Below are positions 6,377 to 8,377 of a stretch of 8,377 bases of DNA, in pieces; position 1 is the stretch's first letter; each line of letters opens with the position of its first letter. The stretch comes from an uncultured Phenylobacterium sp. (GTDB lineage Bacteria > Pseudomonadota > Alphaproteobacteria > Caulobacterales > Caulobacteraceae), in NCBI GenBank assembly GCA_945952175.1, contig CAMFHW010000161.1:1-8377 (forward strand), in the 5' to 3' direction. The notes under the pieces are model-generated. The model made no database searches, was not told where the DNA came from, and was given only the letters and a program-made list of their open reading frames with translations. Made by a program: the position numbers and the translations under genes.

Positions 6377-6382
6377 GGGAGG
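6377..6382 (+). promoter_or_regulatory. Shine-Dalgarno deciding the coq4 start
   Basis: GGGAGG lies six bases before the ATG at 6389. The frame is also open from ATGs at 6347 and 6368, but 6347 lies within the operator and promoter and 6368 has no ribosome binding site. The start is therefore placed at 6389. Confidence 0.75.
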
Positions 6383-6388
6383 ACCGTG

Positions 6389-7357
6389 ATGATCGCCATA
6401 GACGTAAATGCGCGCGCGCGTTTCGCGGCCGCCTTCGCCAGCAGCGCCTGTGCGGAGGACCTCCGGGCCCTGGCCGCGAGGCTGCGGCGCGGGGATCGCA
6501 GCGTCGGCGACGAGCTGGACCTGGCGGCGGCCTTCGCGGACGCCGCTTTCGCCACCCCGTGGCGGATCGCCGAGGTCTATGACGCGGCGGCGCAGGGTTG
6601 GCTGGGCGAGGCCGTCGGCGGGCCGGCCATCTCCTTTAAGGCGCGCGCGCCGTTGCCGCCCGTCGAGGCGTTCTGGCCCGCGTTCTGGGATCTCGTCGGC
6701 GCGACGGGGCTGAGCGCCGGCGAGACCACCATGCGCACCGCCGCGCTCGCCATAGGCCTGCACCCGGATTTCCAGGTGGCGACCGCCGAGGTCTGCGCGG
6801 CCTATCCCTGCGTGATGGAGGCGGCCAGGGCCGGCTTCCCGGCGCGCACCCAGCTGGCCGACATCGCGGCCTGCCCTGCGGGGTCGCTGGGCGAGGAATT
6901 CCATAGGCTGATCGTCGACAACGGGTTCGACCTCGAGGTGCTGGACCGCGACGCGCTCGGCCTCGCCAGCCTCATGCCGCCGCTGGACTATCTCAACGCC
7001 CGCATGCTCCAGGCGCACGACCTCTGGCACATCGTCGCCGGCTATCGCACCACGGCTCTGCACGAGGTGGCGATCTCGGCCTTCCAGGCGGCCCAGTTCG
7101 GCCACACCTATTCGGCGATGTTCCTGGCCATGGTGGCCGCCAGCGGGGCGGTGCGCGATCCGGCGTTCTTCGCGATGCTGATGGAGACCATCCTCAGCGC
7201 CTGGACCCATGGCCGCCGCACGCCGCCGATGCTGCTGATTCCCTGGGAGCAGGTCTGGGGCCGCCCGACCGAGGCGATCCGCGCCGAATTCGGGGTGACG
7301 CCCTACGCCTCGCCCTATCCCGCCGACGTCTTCGAGCAACTCGCGGCGGCTGCCTAG
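6389..7357 (+). CDS. Coq4-family ubiquinone biosynthesis protein
   Basis: This encodes 322 residues. The family signature HDxxHx11E is intact: H210-D211-L-W-H214, eleven residues, then E226, within YLNARMLQAHDLWHIVAGYR and the following TTALHE. These residues bind a metal ion in Coq4. The C-terminal part (MLLIPWEQVWGRPTEAIRAE, then FGVTPY) also matches the family's closing motif. Coq4 organises the mitochondrial coenzyme Q complex in yeast and has been linked to removal of the C1 carboxyl from the quinone head group; bacterial members are less well studied. The first 90 or so residues are alanine-rich and helical and not diagnostic. No signal peptide or membrane span is seen, though Coq4 is usually membrane-peripheral. 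No other ubi/coq gene is adjacent, and the gene sits behind a TetR regulator, so a conditional quinone or isoprenoid role is possible. That last point is inference. Confidence 0.85.
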   Translation: MIAIDVNARARFAAAFASSACAEDLRALAARLRRGDRSVGDELDLAAAFADAAFATPWRIAEVYDAAAQGWLGEAVGGPAISFKARAPLPPVEAFWPAFWDLVGATGLSAGETTMRTAALAIGLHPDFQVATAEVCAAYPCVMEAARAGFPARTQLADIAACPAGSLGEEFHRLIVDNGFDLEVLDRDALGLASLMPPLDYLNARMLQAHDLWHIVAGYRTTALHEVAISAFQAAQFGHTYSAMFLAMVAASGAVRDPAFFAMLMETILSAWTHGRRTPPMLLIPWEQVWGRPTEAIRAEFGVTPYASPYPADVFEQLAAAA

Positions 7358-7359
7358 CG

Positions 7360-7412
7360 GGCCTCCGGCAAGGGCGCGGCTCTTGCCTCCGCGGCCTCGG
7401 AGGCCGATCTTT
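7360..7412 (+). terminator. Possible terminator after coq4
   Basis: Several nested inverted repeats follow the coq4 stop: GGCCTCCG (7360-7367) with CGGAGGCC (7398-7405), GGCAAG (7367-7372) with CTTGCC (7382-7387), and a compact alternative CGGCCT (7392-7397) with AGGCCG (7401-7406) followed by ATCTTT. The T-run is short, so termination may be incomplete, and read-through into the 90-residue gene is possible. Confidence 0.4.
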
Positions 7413-7435
7413 CAGCCAGCCTGGAGGATGAAGCC

Positions 7436-7708
7436 ATGAGCTATGCCGTCGGCCCTGGCGATCTGGTGATCTGCGTCAACGTCGCCCCGAACCACGCCAC
7501 CGGACGGCCTGTGCCGCTGGTCGCGGGCGAGACCTATCGCGTACTGGGCGTCATGGAATTCGGCTGCCCGTGCGGGCGGTCCGACCACCTGCTGGACATC
7601 GGCATCGATTTCGCGTGGTGCCAGACACGGTTCCGGCTCCTCCCGAAACCCAAGGCTCAAGCCAAGACGAAACGCGTCTCGGCGCCGAAAGAGGTCGAGA
7701 CGGTCTGA
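7436..7708 (+). CDS. Small conserved-type protein of unknown function, 90 residues
   Basis: The ATG at 7436 is preceded by GGAGG (7423-7427) at a proper distance, and third positions are strongly G/C, so this is a real gene. The protein opens with GPGDLVICVN and continues with LVAGETYRVLGVMEF, alternating beta-strand patterns like small SH3/KOW-like barrels. Four cysteines occur (C13, C44, C46, C62), with C44-P-C46 and W61-C62 as a possible metal or redox set. The segment ending DFAWCQTRFRLLP resembles the end of small uncharacterised proteins found widely in alphaproteobacterial genomes and prophages; this resemblance is from memory and unverified. The last 20 residues are a lysine-rich tail (KPKAQAKTKR), suggesting nucleic-acid contact. 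It lies 78 bp after coq4 on the same strand. No function is assigned. Confidence 0.75.
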   Translation: MSYAVGPGDLVICVNVAPNHATGRPVPLVAGETYRVLGVMEFGCPCGRSDHLLDIGIDFAWCQTRFRLLPKPKAQAKTKRVSAPKEVETV

Positions 7709-7789
7709 GGGTTGGGGCGCCGCGGCCTGCGCCGAGCGCGGATTTCGTGGATCGCAGCGGGCGAGCAGCGACAACGATGAGCTCGGAAT

Positions 7790-7804
7790 GTTCTTTTTTT
7801 GTTC
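7790..7804. promoter_or_regulatory. Candidate LexA-binding SOS box
   Basis: GTTCTTTTTTTGTTC matches exactly the alphaproteobacterial LexA motif GTTC-N7-GTTC, known from Caulobacter and Rhodobacter. It lies in non-coding DNA, 82 bp after the 90-residue gene and 77 bp before the ATG of a possible small ORF. With equal base use, an eight-base match on either strand would be expected about 0.26 times in a window of this size, so chance cannot be excluded. Its placement outside genes is in its favour. Confidence 0.45.
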
Positions 7805-7881
7805 CAACGCTGCCGTGGCCGTGTCATTCTCCAGCGGTGCAATTGGAGCGCGCCAGGCTGGGGCGGCGCGCGGGAGGCCTA

Positions 7882-8064
7882 ATGACCCAACGACGACGTG
7901 ACGCGCCGCTGCCGCCGCAACCTCGGTGGGGCGCGGGCTCCGCGGAGATCCGGTGCAAAGGCCGCTTGCAAAGGCAGCGAAGCCTGGGCGTGTCCACCCC
8001 AGCGCGCAGGCGTCACGGCGCCGATATATTCGCTGATCGTCGCGCCGTCGGGCCGGCGGAATGA
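7882..8064 (+). CDS. Doubtful small ORF downstream of the SOS box, 60 residues
   Basis: The ATG at 7882 follows GGGAGG (7872-7877, four bases apart) and the frame runs 60 codons to TGA at 8062-8064. The product is arginine- and proline-rich (MTQRRRDAPLPPQPRWG at the start) with no recognisable domain or membrane segment. Third positions are about 70% G/C, clearly below the neighbouring genes, which speaks against coding. It is listed because a good ribosome binding site and an SOS box lie upstream, and Caulobacter is known to make very small damage-induced proteins such as SidA and DidA; this one has no visible similarity to them. Confidence 0.2.
   Translation: MTQRRRDAPLPPQPRWGAGSAEIRCKGRLQRQRSLGVSTPARRRHGADIFADRRAVGPAE
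7954..7975. repeat. Short tandem-spaced direct repeat
   Basis: TGCAAAGGC occurs twice (7954-7962 and 7967-7975), 13 bases from start to start. Two copies at just over one helical turn could be a protein-binding site or a chance duplication. No further copy is seen nearby. Confidence 0.4.
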
Positions 8065-8065
8065 A

Positions 8066-8142
8066 TGGTCGGAGTGGCAGGATTTGAACCTGCGACCCCC
8101 GCGTCCCGAACGCGGTGCTCTACCAGACTGAGCCACACTCCG
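8066..8142 (-). tRNA. tRNA-Pro(CGG)
   Basis: The minus strand folds into a complete 77-base tRNA with encoded CCA. The acceptor stem pairs CGGAGTG (from 8142) with CACTCCG (8076-8070), followed by discriminator A and CCA (8069-8066). The D-arm contains GGTAGAGC, and the T-loop is GGTTCAAATCC. The anticodon stem CCGCG/CGCGG encloses the loop TTCGGGA with anticodon CGG (complement of 8106-8108), which reads the proline codon CCG, a frequent codon in GC-rich genomes. The overall sequence is very close to standard bacterial tRNA-Pro. It may be one of several proline isoacceptors. Confidence 0.97.
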
Positions 8143-8154
8143 ACTTGGGAGGGC

Positions 8155-8185
8155 GCCTTATAGAGGACGAGTTTCGTGGCCGCAA
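8155..8185 (-). promoter_or_regulatory. Probable promoter of tRNA-Pro
   Basis: On the minus strand, TTGCGG (complement of 8180-8185), a 17-base spacer and TATAAG (complement of 8157-8162) form a good -35/-10 pair. The -10 ends 14 bases before the tRNA 5' end at 8142, leaving a leader of only a few bases for RNase P. Confidence 0.55.
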
Positions 8186-8200
8186 GCGACCTCAGAGGCG

Positions 8201-8229
8201 TTGCATCCTGTGCAGCCTTACGCTATCTC
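8201..8229 (+). promoter_or_regulatory. Probable promoter of tRNA-Gln
   Basis: TTGCATC (8201-8207), 14 bases, then GCTATCTC (8222-8229) fits the Caulobacter housekeeping pattern TTGACgS-N10-14-GCTANAWC with few mismatches. Transcription would begin about 8236, giving a leader of about 33 bases that contains a small GC hairpin (8242-8246 with 8251-8255) before the mature tRNA. Confidence 0.5.
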
Positions 8230-8268
8230 CACCGCCTCGCGCGGGGGGACCCCCGTCGCCGTTCCTGC

Positions 8269-8342
8269 TGGGGAATGGTGTAATGGTAACACTGCGGTTT
8301 TTGGTACCGTCATTCTAGGTTCGAGTCCTAGTTCCCCAGCCA
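8269..8342 (+). tRNA. tRNA-Gln(UUG)
   Basis: This is a complete 74-base tRNA with encoded CCA (8340-8342). The acceptor stem TGGGGAA (8269-8275) pairs with TTCCCCA (8332-8338), and the discriminator is G8339. The D-stem is GTGT/ACAC with loop AATGGTA. The anticodon stem GCGGT/ACCGT has one G-U pair and the loop TTTTGGT, giving anticodon TTG at 8301-8303. The T-stem CTAGG/CCTAG encloses TTCGAGT. The T1-A72 pair and the run of U in the loop are typical glutaminyl-tRNA identity features. Confidence 0.97.
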
Positions 8343-8361
8343 CTTCCCGGAATGCGATCCA

Positions 8362-8375
8362 GGCTCAGATGAGCC
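8362..8375 (+). terminator. Possible start of the tRNA-Gln terminator, cut by the window edge
   Basis: GGCTCA (8362-8367) and TGAGCC (8370-8375) form a perfect short hairpin 20 bases after the tRNA-Gln 3' end. The sequence stops two bases later, so the T-run that would confirm a terminator cannot be seen. Confidence 0.35.
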
Positions 8376-8377
8376 GC

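Larger units (their letters stand above)
7709..8065. other. Intergenic region, 357 bp
   Basis: No convincing gene is present. From left to right the region holds: a short GGCGC/GCGCC stem soon after the 90-residue gene without a T-run; an exact SOS-box match (7790-7804); a Shine-Dalgarno-like GGGAGG (7872-7877) before a doubtful 60-codon ORF; a 9-bp direct repeat TGCAAAGGC (7954-7962 and 7967-7975); and an AT-rich spot GATATATTC near 8023-8031. The rest is GC-rich without clear codon bias in any frame. Confidence 0.6.

Noticed and set aside
6347..6388. Earlier in-frame ATGs for coq4 (6347, 6368)
   Set aside because: 6347 falls inside the palindrome and predicted promoter, 6368 has no ribosome binding site, and 6389 has GGGAGG six bases upstream.
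7762..7800. T-run at 7794-7800 as a Rho-independent terminator
   Set aside because: Only a 5-bp stem with a 14-base loop (CGAGC/GCTCG) precedes it, with six or more bases between stem and T-run. The direct repeat explains the site better.
7898..8131. Plus-strand frame ending WSEWQDLNLRPPRPERGALPD-like
   Set aside because: This is translation of the antisense strand of the tRNA-Pro gene, a recurrent annotation artefact.
7879..8136. Minus-strand 85-codon reading frame
   Set aside because: It starts inside tRNA-Pro; its MAQSGRAPRSGRGGRRFKSC-type beginning is the well-known spurious translation of a tRNA gene.
8066..8342. tRNA genes as attachment sites of an integrated element
   Set aside because: No integrase, no duplicated tRNA 3' end within the window and no composition shift at the tRNA boundaries.
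1..8377. CRISPR arrays, insertion sequences, toxin-antitoxin or defence modules
   Set aside because: No regularly spaced repeats, transposase-like frames, terminal inverted repeats with target duplications, or paired small toxin-antitoxin genes were found on reading both strands.

Overview
The window looks like a chromosomal segment of a high-GC alphaproteobacterium, most likely Caulobacteraceae (Caulobacter, Phenylobacterium or a relative). This is inferred from the strong G/C third-position bias, a TonB-dependent-receptor C-terminus, promoter-like elements close to the Caulobacter housekeeping pattern (TTGACgS, then about 10-15 bases, then GCTANAWC), an alphaproteobacterial-type LexA box (GTTC-N7-GTTC), and a Coq4-type ubiquinone protein. 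No species can be named from the sequence alone.

Layout. Positions 2-124 are the last 40 codons of a TonB-dependent outer-membrane receptor, followed by a textbook terminator (147-179). Next is a lipoprotein with two retropepsin-like aspartyl protease domains (316-1341, +), converging tail to tail on sppA (1338-3113, -), a membrane-anchored signal peptide peptidase. Upstream of sppA on the same strand is a phytanoyl-CoA dioxygenase (PhyH)-family Fe(II)/2-oxoglutarate oxygenase (3227-3988, -). It is divergent from a LysR regulator of the OccR/NocR-like type (4085-5008, +). The LysR gene converges on a 126-residue protein of unknown function (5005-5385, -). Both convergent pairs share exactly four bases through interlocked stop codons.

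A 232-bp AT-rich divergent spacer with an operator-like inverted repeat leads to a TetR regulator (5618-6262, +), probably read from a leaderless transcript. Then comes a Coq4-family gene (6389-7357, +) with an intact HDxxHx11E metal motif. The coq4 promoter region carries a perfect inverted repeat placed where a repressor would block RNA polymerase. A small 90-residue cysteine-containing protein follows (7436-7708, +).

The right end (7709-8377) is mostly non-coding. It contains an exact SOS-box match (7790-7804), a doubtful 60-codon ORF, a 9-bp direct repeat, tRNA-Pro(CGG) on the minus strand and tRNA-Gln(UUG) on the plus strand. Both tRNAs have encoded CCA ends and recognisable upstream promoters.

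How they fit together. The PhyH/LysR pair and the TetR/Coq4 pair each look like a local regulator with its target, while the protease lipoprotein and SppA are independent envelope proteins. No mobile element, CRISPR array or phage module is visible. I do not see a clear new multi-gene system. The items most worth following are the SOS box with no established target, the TetR/Coq4 operator architecture, and the PhyH/opine-type LysR pair.
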